Positions 33,378-43,853 are shown, counted from the stretch's first letter. The stretch is DNA of 64,000 nucleotides from Salvia splendens (GCF_004379255.2 NC_056040.1:2460257-2524256), one strand, 5' to 3'. Notes: generated by a model not told the origin, from the letters alone. Made by a program: numbers and translations.

Positions 33378-34111
33378 TGATGGGGTGCGTACTAAACAAG
33401 CCCAACAGCAATGACGGCCCATCAGCCCAAAGCCCAAGGAAGAGTATGAGTTCGGCATTACCAAAGAGTTCGGCCTCAGCCTACAGCTCGGTAAAAGCCA
33501 ACCTATCAAGCTCTGCTCTCAGGTCGGCATCAAGCTCTACTCTCAGATCGGCAACCAAAGCAGGAGTATGAGTTCGGCATTACCAAAGAGTTCGGCCTCA
33601 GCCTACAGCTCGGTAAAAGCCATCCAATCAAGCTCTGCTCTCAGGTCGGCATCAAGCTCTACTCTCAGATCGGCAACCAAAGCAGTTCGGTCTCAGTATT
33701 CGACCGAACAAGGAGTTAGTGGACCCATACAGGATGTCCAACACACCCACTACCACGTGGTGTCAACTCAGGCCACGATCGTAGGCCATGACCTACGCTA
33801 CATCCACGATCTTAGGCCATGACCTACACGACATCCACGACTTAGGGTGGTGATGCAAGCCACGATCTTAGTTCAAGATATAAATAGAACTTAGATCAGA
33901 TAGAAGAGGGTTAAGCTCTCTAGAGATAAAATAGCAAATAGCAAGTTTGTATTTGTAAGCTGTAGAAAACAGATCAAGCAATACAATCTTGCCCTCCCTT
34001 CTTCCCGTGGACGTAGATTTACTTCAGTAAATCGAACCACGTAAATTCTTTGTGTCGTAGTTTTCATTCTCTACCAGCAATTACTAACATCAGAAATTCG
34101 CGGATCCATCA
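33378..34111 (+). repeat. 5' LTR of element 2
   Basis: 734 bp, identical by eye to 43854-44587. It holds a 122-bp tandem duplication (33442-33563 and 33564-33685, both beginning GAGTATGAGTTCGGCATTAC) and a candidate TATA-like AAGATATAAATAGAAC at about 33873. Confidence 0.93.
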
Positions 34112-34112
34112 C

Positions 34113-34130
34113 TGGCGCCGTCTGTGGGAA
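34113..34130 (+). other. Primer binding site of element 2
   Basis: TGGCGCCGTCTGTGGGAA lies one base inside the 5' LTR. TGGCGCCGT is complementary to the 3' end of plant tRNA-Asp; beyond that the match is weak. Confidence 0.72.
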
Positions 34131-34188
34131 ACAGAGAACAAAATTTGTGATAAAGCGAATTTTTGATCCATTTTTTTCCACCCAAAAA

Positions 34189-36303
34189 ATGCATACCAGA
34201 TCGCAGAGTACCCGTATTCCTGCCCGTGAGAACCAGGAGGAAGCCAATCCATCCCATAGGTCTGGAAAACAGCCTAGGGATAAATCCACCACCAGTTCTC
34301 ATGGCGAAGGAACAGGCCGCTCCAAAAATCGTCCCACTGAGTCTTCCCAGCAGCCTGATTTGAATGAGGCTGTCAAGCTGTTCTTGGCTGAGAAGCAGGA
34401 TGAGTTCTTAGCCTTCCTGCAAAAGAGCCAAGAGCCGAAGACGAAAGCGGAGGATTCTCCTTCCTCATCCAGACATGAAAGTCACTACCGCAGTAGTGCC
34501 GTGTCTTCCAGGAAGAAGAATCCTCAACCCCGACATATTCCTGTTCTTCCTCGGTACCGGAATCACAGGAGAACTCAATCTCCTCCATACCGACGAGATA
34601 TCGGATTCGCCGTGTACGGAGCACTGAAGACTCCGTTCTCGGACGACATCACCCGAACTCCCCTACCACAGAACTACCGAACTCCGTCGATGACTTACGA
34701 CGGGCTCGTGGACCCTCACGATTTCTTGGGGCGCTATCAGTATAACATGGCGAACCAGGGTCTCAACGAGGTCCACATGTGCAAGCTGTTTCCCGAGCTG
34801 CTCATCGGGAACGCGAGAAGGTGGTTCGATAGCCTCCCCCAGGGCAGCATCAGATCTTACCGAGATCTAATGGATGCCTTCCACAGGAGGTTCTTTCAGA
34901 AAGCGGAAGCCCGAATCACTTCGGCTCAGCTGCTTTCCATTCGTCAAGGTCGCGACGAAAAAATCAGCGACTTTATGACAAGATTCCACAAGGAATGCCT
35001 GCAAGTAGACGATCTCAACGATCTGCTTGTCATCTCGGCATTCCAAAATGGAATCCTGCCCGGAGCTCTCTACAGGAAGCTCGTTGAGTGCGGTCCGCAG
35101 ACAGCTCAGGAAATGTGGGACATTGCGGACCAGTACTCCCGGGCCGATGAGGCAGACCGTCGCAAACGGTCGTTAGACAGCTCATCGTCCCGAGGAGACA
35201 GGAGGAAGCCCGATCATAGCGATCAGGGACATCCTCGCCGAACTCCTTTTGGCGATCAGGGACATCCTCGCCGAACTCCTTTTGAAAGGATTCAAAGGAC
35301 TCCGGTGCAAGACAGATTGGGACCCCGTCTCAATCCCGAGAAGCCGCCCGCTCAGTTCGTACCGCTGAACAAGCCGAGAGCGGAAATTTTCGAACTACAC
35401 TCTGACCTGTTCGAAAAGCCAAAGCGGATGACGAAATCAGCCGCGCGCCGACCCCAGGATAACTACTGCTCCTACCATCAAGACCACGGTCACGATACCG
35501 AGGAGTGCAGAAACTTGGCTGCAGGTATCGATGTTCTTGTGAGGGCAGGGACATTGAAAAAATACCAAAGCAAGCAGTCAAAGAAGAATAAGAAGCAGAG
35601 AGGTGCGAACTGCGCTCCTCAGGATCCGAAAAGGCAGCCGGATCCCGAAGACGATGACGAGCCGCAATATGATGGAGTAATCCTGACTATTGACGCTCTC
35701 CCTGCCGGGAAGACCAAGTCGTCCCTGAAGTCAGAGCGCAGGGGCTCCAATCGAGAGGAGCCAACGCATAAAAGGCTGAAGCAGGACGAAGTGATTACGT
35801 TCTCGGATGCTGATCCCGTCCCGGCCATCTCTCCTCACCAAGACGCCATTGTCATCCAAGCCGGAGTGGCAAACAAACTGATCCACAGGGTGTTTGTGGA
35901 TACAGGAGCGTCAGTCAGCATTCTTTTTAAAGAGTGCTTCGACAAACTAGAAGTGGACCCAGCTCGGCTCAGCCCGGCTCCGCTTCCCCTGAAGAGCTTC
36001 ACCCAGGAGGACACCCGGCCTGAAGGTATTATCAGCCTTCCGATCACGGTGGGGAAAGCGCCTACTAGCTCCAGTACGATGATTGAGTTTTTCGTGGTGA
36101 AAGCTCGGTCCCCGTACAACGTCATCCTGGGAAGAGACTGGCTCAACACAGTTCGGGCCGTTTGCTCCACCTATCACCTCACCATCAAGATCCCTACTAA
36201 AGGAGGGATAGCGGTCATCCGAGGTGACCAAAAGAGAGCAAAGGAATGTCTGCAAATTGCGCTTAGAAGTGCCGAGCAGTCAGATCGGCACCACCAAGCA
36301 TAG
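34189..36303 (+). CDS. Gag-protease polyprotein of element 2
   Basis: The start is the ATG at 34189 (MHTRSQSTRIPARENQEEAN); an upstream in-frame GTG is ignored. 704 residues. The N-terminal 150 are charged and proline-rich. The Gag domain spans about 190-330 (ELLIGNARRWFDSLPQGS, FHRRFFQKAEARI, FMTRFHKECLQVDDLNDLL). A zinc-knuckle-like motif YCSYHQDHGHDTEEC is at about 426-440. The aspartic protease lies near the end, with the active-site VDTGASVSIL at about 570 and the flap-side YNVILGRDWLN at about 643. The frame ends at UAG 36301-36303 and pol continues in the same frame. Confidence 0.93.
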   Translation: MHTRSQSTRIPARENQEEANPSHRSGKQPRDKSTTSSHGEGTGRSKNRPTESSQQPDLNEAVKLFLAEKQDEFLAFLQKSQEPKTKAEDSPSSSRHESHYRSSAVSSRKKNPQPRHIPVLPRYRNHRRTQSPPYRRDIGFAVYGALKTPFSDDITRTPLPQNYRTPSMTYDGLVDPHDFLGRYQYNMANQGLNEVHMCKLFPELLIGNARRWFDSLPQGSIRSYRDLMDAFHRRFFQKAEARITSAQLLSIRQGRDEKISDFMTRFHKECLQVDDLNDLLVISAFQNGILPGALYRKLVECGPQTAQEMWDIADQYSRADEADRRKRSLDSSSSRGDRRKPDHSDQGHPRRTPFGDQGHPRRTPFERIQRTPVQDRLGPRLNPEKPPAQFVPLNKPRAEIFELHSDLFEKPKRMTKSAARRPQDNYCSYHQDHGHDTEECRNLAAGIDVLVRAGTLKKYQSKQSKKNKKQRGANCAPQDPKRQPDPEDDDEPQYDGVILTIDALPAGKTKSSLKSERRGSNREEPTHKRLKQDEVITFSDADPVPAISPHQDAIVIQAGVANKLIHRVFVDTGASVSILFKECFDKLEVDPARLSPAPLPLKSFTQEDTRPEGIISLPITVGKAPTSSSTMIEFFVVKARSPYNVILGRDWLNTVRAVCSTYHLTIKIPTKGGIAVIRGDQKRAKECLQIALRSAEQSDRHHQA

Positions 36304-36312
36304 CAATCACAG
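36301..36312 (+). promoter_or_regulatory. In-frame UAG with CAR-YYA context between gag-protease and pol
   Basis: The bases TAG CAA TCA CAG lie at the end of gag-protease. Pol starts nine codons later in the same frame with no other stop between. UAG-CAR-YYA is the known tobamovirus-type readthrough context, and CAA UCA fits it exactly. Element 1 keeps the same twelve bases. Readthrough itself is inferred. Confidence 0.7.
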
Positions 36313-39300
36313 CGGCCGGAGTCAGAGGCGATGACCGAAGTCATACCGGAGCCGAACTCGATGACAGTTCAGCTGTACGAAGACGATCCATCCAGAACGG
36401 TTAAGATCGGCTTCGCGGGAACGCCTCTACTTCGGGAAAAAACCATCCAGCTCCTCAAGGAGTACAAAGACGTCTTTGCATGGTCTCCGTTGGACATGAC
36501 CGGAGTGCCCCCCGAGGTAATCACTCATCGTTTAAATATTGATCCTTCGGTCCGGCCGATAAAACAGAAGCAAAGACTCTTTGCGGCAGAACGAAGTCAA
36601 GTCATCCATGACGAAGTCCGTCAATTATTGAAGGCGGATGTGTTATTCGAAGTGAAGTATCCTTCGTGGGTGGCCAATCCTGTCATGATCAAGAAAAAGG
36701 AAGGAGGATGGCGGATGTGCATAGATTTCACCGATCTAAATAAGCACTGTCCCAAAGATTGCTATCCCCTTCCGAACATAGATAAAAAAGTAGAAGCTCT
36801 GATAGGCTTTGAAATTTTTTGTTTTCTTGATCTATACAAAGGATACCATCAGGTTTTAATGGATGAGATTGACGCTTCAAAAACGGCCTTCATTACTGAT
36901 TTCGGCATTTTCGCTTATAAAAAGATGCCATTCGGTTTAAAGAATGCCGGAGCCACTTATCAAAGGATGGTAGACAAGCTTTTTCGGCACCTGATTGGAA
37001 AGGAGGTCGAAGTATATGTTGACGATATAGTCGTCAAGAGCAAAAGCACCTCGGAGTACGAGCACAACCTCAAGTCCACTCTCAACGTGCTCAAGAAAGC
37101 CAACCTCAAACTTAATCCCCAAAAGTGTACCTTTTTGGTAGATTCGGGAAAGTTTCTGGGTTGTTGGGTTTCAAAAGACGGACTCAAGGCAAACCCCTCA
37201 AAAGTTCAAGTCGTTCAGAACATGGCAATGCCGAAGTCCATACATGACGTGCAAAGGCTAACCGGATGTCTAGCCGCACTGAGTCGATTCCTTTCCCAAG
37301 CAGCCGAAAAGCAACTGCCGTTCTTCAAGGTGTTGAAAAAGGCACCAAAGTTCGAGTGGGGAGCCGAGCAGAAAAAGGCCTTTGACGAGCTCAAAAGTTA
37401 TCTAGCCGAGCTTCCTATTCTCTCTGCTCCAACCGAAGCCGAAGTAATATTCTTATACTTAGCGGCATCGGATCAAACCATCAGCGCGGTACTTGTTCGA
37501 GAAGAAGGCCTAAAGCAGCTTCCCATCTACTTTACAAGCCGAGCATTAAGAGGTCCAGAAACCAGGTATCAACCACTGGAAAAGATTGCTCTGGCATTAG
37601 TAAATGCAGCAAGGAGACTGCGGCCATACTTCTATGCTCACAAGGTATGCGTCTTAACTGATCTGCCACTTCGGCAAGTGTTGACCAAACCAGGAGCATC
37701 AGGCAGAATCGCCAAGTGGGCTATAGAGTTGGGAGAGCACACAATTGAATATCTACCTCGGAAAGCCATCAAGGGACAAGCCTTGGCAGATTTTCTTGCA
37801 GAAGCGAAGTTCGATCAAGCAATTCCTATTATTGCCGAACAGAAGAATTCTGCCAATGCCGAACTAGCACAGCCCTTGGAATCCGAAGTAGAGCCGCCGG
37901 ACTGCTGGAGCGGATTCGTAGATGGAGCTTCAAACAAGATGGGAAGTGGAGCTGGTATTTTACTTGTCGCTCCCGACGGACACGAGGTAACCTACTCACT
38001 TCGTTTCCTATTCCCCACTACTAATAATGAAGCCGAGTACGAAGCCCTCCTGGCCGGACTCCAGTTAGCGCAAAGTCTGCTCGTCAAATCTCTCAAAGTC
38101 CATTGTGATTCACAAGTCATAGTAAATCACGTGTTGGGTACAAGTGAAGCTCGTGACGAGAGAATGAAGAAGTATTTGGACAAAGCGCAAAGCATCAGCC
38201 GAAGTTTCTCCTATTTTCGGATAATCCGCATTCCCAGAGCGGAAAATAGCCGAGCAGATGCCTTAAGTAAGTTGGCCTCAGATCCGAGCTCAAAGGCGGA
38301 AGAATTAATGCATCGAAGCATTGATGAAGCCGAGGTACATTCAGTATCCAGCTCGCCGAACTGGATGACGCCGATCTTGCAGTATCTGGATCAAGGACAA
38401 TTGCCCGAGGATAAGAGGGAAGCTCGGAAGATCACGTGCCGAGCTCTTCGGTACGAACTTCATGAAGGAGTCCTCTTTAGAAAGTCTTACCTCCAGCCGT
38501 TATTGCGGTGCGTAGGACCAGAAGAGACGGACTACATCCTCAGAGAAGTTCATGAAGGATCGTGCGGTAGCCACATCGGAGCCAGAGCTTTAGCTAAAAA
38601 AGTTCTGAGATGGGGATATTATTGGCCAACCATGGTACAAGAGGCAGTTCAGCTCGTCAAGAAGTGTACGAAGTGCCAAATTCATGCAAATGTCCCAAGG
38701 ATGCCGCAGACCGATCTATACACTATGCAAAGCCCTTGGCCTTTCATGCAATGGGGCATAGACATAGTGGGACCACTTCCTCAAGCTCCTCGGCAAATGA
38801 AATTCCTTATCGTTGCCGTGGACTACTTCACGAAGTGGGTGGAGGCTGAACCATTAGCTACGATAACGAGCTCAAAGGCATTGGACTTCGTCTGGAAGAA
38901 CATAGTGTGCCGATTTGGCATACCCCACATCCTCATCTCGGATAATGGGACTCAGTTCACCGACAAGACGTTCAAGAATTGGTGCCAAGAGCTGAACATT
39001 CAACAGCGGTTCACTTCGGTCTCCCATCCCCAAGCAAACGGACAAACGGAAGTAACGAACCGGATTCTGGTGAAAGGGTTAAAAGCTCGGTTAGAACAAG
39101 CCAAAGGACAATGGGTAGAAAATCTCCCTCAAGTCCTATGGTCCTACCGAACTACACCCAAAACCTCCAATGGTGAAACTCCGTATAGTCTGGTGTACGG
39201 CACTGAAGCCGTAATTCCGGTGGAGATCGGCGTACCCAGTCCCCGAACTCTAAATTTCTCCTCAGAAATGAATGACGACGGACTGAGGGCAGAACTAGAT

Positions 39301-39594
39301 CTCGCCGAAGAAAGAAGAGAATTGGCGTGCATAAAAGCAGCCAAGTACAAGGAGCAAGTAGCCCGGTATTATAACCAAAGGGTGAAAAGGCTTCAATTTC
39401 AAGTGGGAGATCTCGTCTTGAGAAACAACGAAGTAAGCCGAGCAGAAAAGCTGGGCAAACTCGAACCCACATGGGAGGGTCCATATCGGGTGTCAGAAGT
39501 CCTCGGCAAAGGGTCTTATAAATTGACTCACATGTCAGGAGAACAAGTACCCCGAACATGGCACGTCTCCAACCTCAAGAAGTTCCACTTGTAA
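36304..39594 (+). CDS. Pol of element 2: RT, RNase H, archaeal-type RNase H, integrase
   Basis: Open from the codon after the gag UAG; the first ATG is 36331, giving 1087 residues from there. Reverse transcriptase: about 60-290, with WRMCIDFTDLNK, PFGLKNAGATYQR and the catalytic YVDD at about 229-232. First RNase H: about 375-490 (ASDQTISAVLVREEG, LTDLPLRQVL). Second, archaeal-type RNase H: about 525-655 with FVDGASN, EAEYEALLAG, HCDSQVIV and SRADALSKL, giving the D-E-D-D set. Integrase: H-H-C-C finger (VHEGSCGSHIGAR ... CTKCQ) at about 747-787, catalytic D in GIDIVGPLP (about 810), D in ISDNGTQF (about 870), E in QANGQTEVTN (about 906). The C-terminal GPY-type motif is EPTWEGPYRV and the end is VSNLKKFHL. 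No chromodomain. It is probably translated as a Gag-Pol readthrough protein. Confidence 0.95.
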   Translation, partial: QSQRPESEAMTEVIPEPNSMTVQLYEDDPSRTVKIGFAGTPLLREKTIQLLKEYKDVFAWSPLDMTGVPPEVITHRLNIDPSVRPIKQKQRLFAAERSQVIHDEVRQLLKADVLFEVKYPSWVANPVMIKKKEGGWRMCIDFTDLNKHCPKDCYPLPNIDKKVEALIGFEIFCFLDLYKGYHQVLMDEIDASKTAFITDFGIFAYKKMPFGLKNAGATYQRMVDKLFRHLIGKEVEVYVDDIVVKSKSTSEYEHNLKSTLNVLKKANLKLNPQKCTFLVDSGKFLGCWVSKDGLKANPSKVQVVQNMAMPKSIHDVQRLTGCLAALSRFLSQAAEKQLPFFKVLKKAPKFEWGAEQKKAFDELKSYLAELPILSAPTEAEVIFLYLAASDQTISAVLVREEGLKQLPIYFTSRALRGPETRYQPLEKIALALVNAARRLRPYFYAHKVCVLTDLPLRQVLTKPGASGRIAKWAIELGEHTIEYLPRKAIKGQALADFLAEAKFDQAIPIIAEQKNSANAELAQPLESEVEPPDCWSGFVDGASNKMGSGAGILLVAPDGHEVTYSLRFLFPTTNNEAEYEALLAGLQLAQSLLVKSLKVHCDSQVIVNHVLGTSEARDERMKKYLDKAQSISRSFSYFRIIRIPRAENSRADALSKLASDPSSKAEELMHRSIDEAEVHSVSSSPNWMTPILQYLDQGQLPEDKREARKITCRALRYELHEGVLFRKSYLQPLLRCVGPEETDYILREVHEGSCGSHIGARALAKKVLRWGYYWPTMVQEAVQLVKKCTKCQIHANVPRMPQTDLYTMQSPWPFMQWGIDIVGPLPQAPRQMKFLIVAVDYFTKWVEAEPLATITSSKALDFVWKNIVCRFGIPHILISDNGTQFTDKTFKNWCQELNIQQRFTSVSHPQANGQTEVTNRILVKGLKARLEQAKGQWVENLPQVLWSYRTTPKTSNGETPYSLVYGTEAVIPVEIGVPSPRTLNFSSEMNDDGLRAELDLAEERRELACIKAAKYKEQVARYYNQRVKRLQFQVGDLVLRNNEVSRAEKLGKLEPTWEGPYRVSEVLGKGSYKLTHMSGEQVPRTWHVSNLKKFHL

Positions 39595-40247
39595 GAGACA
39601 AAAGTCCGGTCAGTCCGTCTCGTGTCTAGTTCGGTCATAGGGGTATGTGTTTTTGTTTGTTTATTTTTTACTTGTACCTTTTACTTGTCGTTTTTTAAAA
39701 AAAAAGGGGTTTAAAGTTTTTTTCCTTCGTCCTTTTCATTTTTTCTCTATGTGTTTTGTCTCTATGTGCTTGTCGTCTCTTACAAATGGTACCAAGGTAT
39801 ATCGTTCTTTAAAGACTGATCTCCTTTTTAGATCGATTATTAAAGACTATTGTGAGTCCAAGCTTCTACGGAGGATATAGGACCACAATTCAGCTTAACA
39901 AGCAGTCCGTCTGAAACGAACTGCAATAAGCCAACGATTGTGAGTCCAAGCTTCCAAGGAGGATACAAGACCGCGATTCAGCTTAACAAGCACTTCGTCT
40001 GAAACGAACTGCAATAAGGGAAAGTCCGATCCACGCGATAAACCTCGCCGAATTAGGACGACCAAGTTCGGTCAAAGAAGTTTACCTCATAAGACCGGGG
40101 ACGACCATGTCTAGTCAAAGAGGTTTACTGCATAAGACCACTTCGGTTAACAGGGAAAGTCCGATCCACGCGATAAAACTCGCCGAATTAGGACAAGGGA
40201 AAGTTCGATCCCGGCGACAAAAATCGCCAAATTAGAACACAAACCAA
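39595..40247 (+). repeat. 3' untranslated region of element 2 with about 90-bp repeats
   Basis: After the pol stop comes a T-rich stretch (39640-39780), then two copies of a block with TGTGAGTCCAAGCTTC at about 39850 and 39939, then blocks with CGCGATAAA(A/C)CTCGCCGAATTAG at about 40034 and 40168. These match the repeats at 8816-9345 of element 1 in order. Confidence 0.75.
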
Positions 40248-40522
40248 GTCCGGTCAAAGATGTTTATTTCATCAGACCAAAGACGAGTCCGGTCAAAGAT
40301 GTTTATTTCATCAGATCAAAGACGAGTCCGGTCAAAGATGTTTATTTCATCAGACCAAAGACGAGTCCGGTCAAAGATGTTTATTTCATCAGACCAAAGA
40401 CGAGTCCGGTCAAAGATGTTTATTTCATCAGACCAAGGACCAAGTCCGGTCAAAGAAGTTTACTTCATAAGACCAAGGCCCAAGTCCGGTCAAAGAAGTT
40501 TACTTCATAAGACCGAGGACGA
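40248..40522 (+). repeat. 39-bp minisatellite, about seven units (element 2)
   Basis: GTCCGGTCAAAGATGTTTAT starts at 40248, 40287, 40326, 40365 and 40404 (period 39), then diverged units at 40444 and 40484 (period 40). It is the same family as 8562-8815 and lies between the converging ends of pol and the antisense gene. Confidence 0.92.
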
Positions 40523-40655
40523 GTACGATGAAATTTTTTCGCTAAGCTGTAAATACAGTGTTAGAAGCGAAAACAAAATTTCATTTTTCAAATCTTGTTC
40601 GGCATACAACTTAGCTACCCTACAAAATGGCGTTACGCTATTACAAAGGACTATT

Positions 40656-43502
40656 CTACTGTCCAGGGTTGCTGAAGTTAAGCCACCTATCTGCAAAACC
40701 CTCTGGAAGCCGAGTTCGGTTGTTCCGAGCAGATGAAGAATAAGCAGGTCGACGAGATGCTATCCTCGACCCAACGCCTCTTCCCCGAGCCCGAGAAGTC
40801 CTAACACCTCGGCGATGAAGAGTCTCTGCAATAAGCATCTGCTGATCTTGCTCGCTCATAGTCACAACTCCTCGGCGAATTTCAGTCCGTCCCTGTCTTG
40901 ACGATTCCGGTTGCTCCTGAGCCCGTTCTCGTCTTGACGTTTCCGGCTGTTCCGGAGTTCGTTGTTGGCTGGGAGTAGGATTTTGAACAAGGGAACCAGA
41001 GGTTTGATCTGGAGTGCGAGCATCTGTTGGCGCGATATGCCGAAGGAATCTTTCTATGGAGGGGCGCCGAGAAAGAACAATGTTGTACCGAGAAGCCCAA
41101 CGCCGCAGTGATGTCACAACTTGTTGGCAAGCCGGGCTCTCCAGCACATTGTTCATACGGAGTACATGATATTCCTCCCACAGTTCGTCAACTCGACTCT
41201 GAACATCTGATATGGTCATTCCCCCGCGCACACGGATGTAATCCTCATACGCAGTCCTCTCAGCAATGGCCGTATTCAGCTCGGCCTCCAGATCTTTCTT
41301 ATCGGACTCTAAGTCCTTGATATCGGCCTCCAGCTTCACTAAACGAGCCAGAAGCTCGTCATTCTTCGTCTGATCGGCTATAGCTCTTCTCTCAGCTTCG
41401 TCCAAAGCCGAAGAGTACAGCCGTTTCCAGTGAAGTATCTCCATCTCCTTGGGTACAAAGCAGCTATATTAGTTCGGCAGCTGTACCGAGCAGATAGTAA
41501 AATACAACAGGAATAAAGGCAAGTACGAAAAGCTATACGAAGACAAGTGTAGAGAATTTTTCATTCACAAGGAAAATTTTTTACACTAGGGCTTCAAGGC
41601 CATTTTACAAGGAAGAAACTAGACTAAGAGAAGGGAGACGAAATCATACTCCGCCAGCTTCGTCTCCGGCTCCTCGGTCTGGTACAGCTTCTTTCTCCTG
41701 GGCTACCTCAGCCTCAGCCTCGCCTCCTGCCGGCCTCGCCTCCGCCTCCTGATCGGCTTCCTTCTCCGGATGCCCGGCCTGATCGACTTCGGCCTCCCGC
41801 TCCAGCGGCTCGGCCTCACCCTCTCCGTTGTAAGTCGAAGCGGGTGAAACGGGTCCCACGGAGGCAAAGATAGCCTCCAGGTTCTCGTCCCGATCAGCTC
41901 GACAACTCCGGACTTGGTCTGCAGAAAGCAGGACCGAAGATGAAGCGAGCTCCTCAAGGAGCGGCAGATTCTGAAGCCGAGCCGCTATCTCTCGGCTGTA
42001 CAGAGGCAGCACGACATCGGCCCCCTGCTCGCCCTTATCGGCAATTAGCCTTACCAGACTACCGACAAAGGCCGAGAACTGGCTGCTCAAAAAGAGTTTC
42101 TCCGTGTAAACACGGAGAGCCTCCCCTTGGGCAACCACGGCAGCAGCATCCCTCCGTTTCGTCTGCTCCCGCTGGATGACGAGCTGGTTTTTGGCAAACT
42201 GAGCTTCATCCTGGGCCGAAATCCTAGCAGCTCTGGCCTTCTCAAAGTTAGCCTCAGCCTGTTCGGCCCGATGACAAGCAGCCGCCAACTTCCTCTGCAT
42301 CTCAGCATAGTCATTGGACGCTTTGGAGAGTTCGACGGCGACGAGCTTGGAGAGCATATCGTTCCTCTGAAAATGAATAAAGAAAAAAGTCAACAAAGGG
42401 ACCACAAAAAATACAGGAAAAAAGCAAGGCCAGAAAATCAAGAAGAGAATTCACCTCGGCGAAGTCCGTGGGCCATAAAAACGGCTCACAGATATGTTCC
42501 GAAGGAGGCGCCAAGACCACGTCTTTCTCTGGCGCTCTCGGGGGCTTCTGGGCCTTCCCCCTCCCCTTTGCCGAAGTTGACTCCGGCTTCTTCGGATCCG
42601 AAGAGGTTTTTTGCCTTTTCGGAGTCCTCTCGGCATCAGACGCCGAGCTGGTGGTTTTCGGCCTCTCCGGCTCCTTGGACTCCGAAGATTTTCGGGTAGC
42701 CTTGTTCAGCATGTACACTGCCAAAAAGCAAGAAAGCAAGGTTAGTTTTCTTCGTTAAAGCAGTAGAACATAAAGGTAAAGAGAAATCCTCACCCTCGGC
42801 CTCTTCGTCCGAAGACGAGATGTCGAACACGACGTCGCCCTTGACGAGCTCAGACTCCGTGTATTGTTTCCTAACTACGGGAATCTTGTTGAGCTCGCCA
42901 TCGAGCTCGTCCAACGGTTCAGGCCGAGGGTGACGGATAACGGACTTCGGCCCTCTCCAGGGAAAACTAGGAGCCGCTGTCCTATTATAAAAAAAGAAGC
43001 GGTTTTGCCATTTCGGCCACTTGGTTTTGCAGAATGCCCTAAAAGGCTGTAAGGGGATCAAGTAAAACCAAGATCCCTTCCTTTTAAATTGGAAAAAATT
43101 AAGGATTGCCCGCAGAGACAGATCCTTATCTAACCTACGGAGTTCGGCAGCAAAAGCCGACAAGTGCCTCCAAGAATTCGGAGTCACCTGACCTAAAGGG
43201 AGTTGAAAAAAATCAAGAAGCTCTACAAAAGGTGGGGGAAGAGGGAAACGAAGCCCGCATTCTAAGCAGGCTTCGTAAACGGTGGCATAACCCTCCGGCG
43301 GGTCGTTAGCCCTATGATCATCATCGGGAACCACCGCCTTCCCCCCAGGAAAAGAGTATTTTTCGTAAAGGGATATCACAGTATCCTTACTCATGATACT
43401 GTGAAAATACTCTACGGTCTTCTCCCCGGATTCTTTCCGGCTAGAAGACCCCTTACCCCCTTTTCTACCGCTACCAGACTCAGACGAAGAAGAAGCAGAC
43501 AT
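40656..43502 (-). CDS. Antisense gene of element 2: PF04195-like protein, four exons
   Basis: Exons (minus): 43502-42794, 42717-42455, 42366-41650 and 41447-40656. Exons 1 and 2 have exactly the same lengths as in element 1 (709 and 263 nt) and all splice sites are conserved. About 826 residues. Start MSASSSSESGSGRKGGKGSS; a longer frame running back into the LTR is not used. Exon 1 holds the PF04195-like block (PPPFVELLDFFQLPLGQVTP, NRFFFYNRTAAP). Exon 3 is a coiled coil. Exon 4 begins EMEILHWKRLYSSALDEAE and could alternatively be translated on its own from the ATG at 41444 (262 residues). Convergent to pol. PF04195 proteins are known from plant gypsy elements but have no established activity. 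Confidence 0.75.
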
Positions 43503-43840
43503 GGTTCTTACTCTTTGAAAGTTTGAAGAAATCCTGAGGAAATTTTTGAAAGCGGAAGGAAATTTTTCACGCAAAAGATAGAGAGTGCAGAAGAAGCCAA
43601 TAGCAAAGGTGTTCAAATGATGAAGAAAGGCGGTATTTATCAGATTTGGAAAAGATTTCAAATCATCGCACCGTTTCATATCCCACCTTTTCAGGATTCG
43701 ACGGCCGGATTTTACTGTCGCGTTTAATGCCGCATTTAATGCAGTCACGCGCAGGGCACGTCCCCTGACTTCAGCCTCCCCCGTACCCTTTTCCAGAATG
43801 CCGAAGTGACTCGCTTCGCCGAAGTGATTCACTTCGCTTT

Positions 43841-43853
43841 TCGGGGGGGGTAG
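43841..43853 (+). other. Polypurine tract of element 2
   Basis: TCGGGGGGGGTAG immediately precedes the 3' LTR at 43854, matching the tract of element 1. Confidence 0.75.

Noticed and set aside
33377..33822. Serine-rich open frames in the LTRs (also 4875-5135, 11460-11720, 43853-44298)
   Set aside because: They arise from repeated GTTCGGC/AGCTC words in the LTR and its 122-bp duplication, sit in both LTRs, and carry no domain.
40260..40736. Open frame with a 13-residue repeat (MFISSDQRRVRSK type)
   Set aside because: The 39-bp minisatellite stays open because its period is a multiple of 3. The same array is open on other frames in element 1, and no start or domain is conserved.
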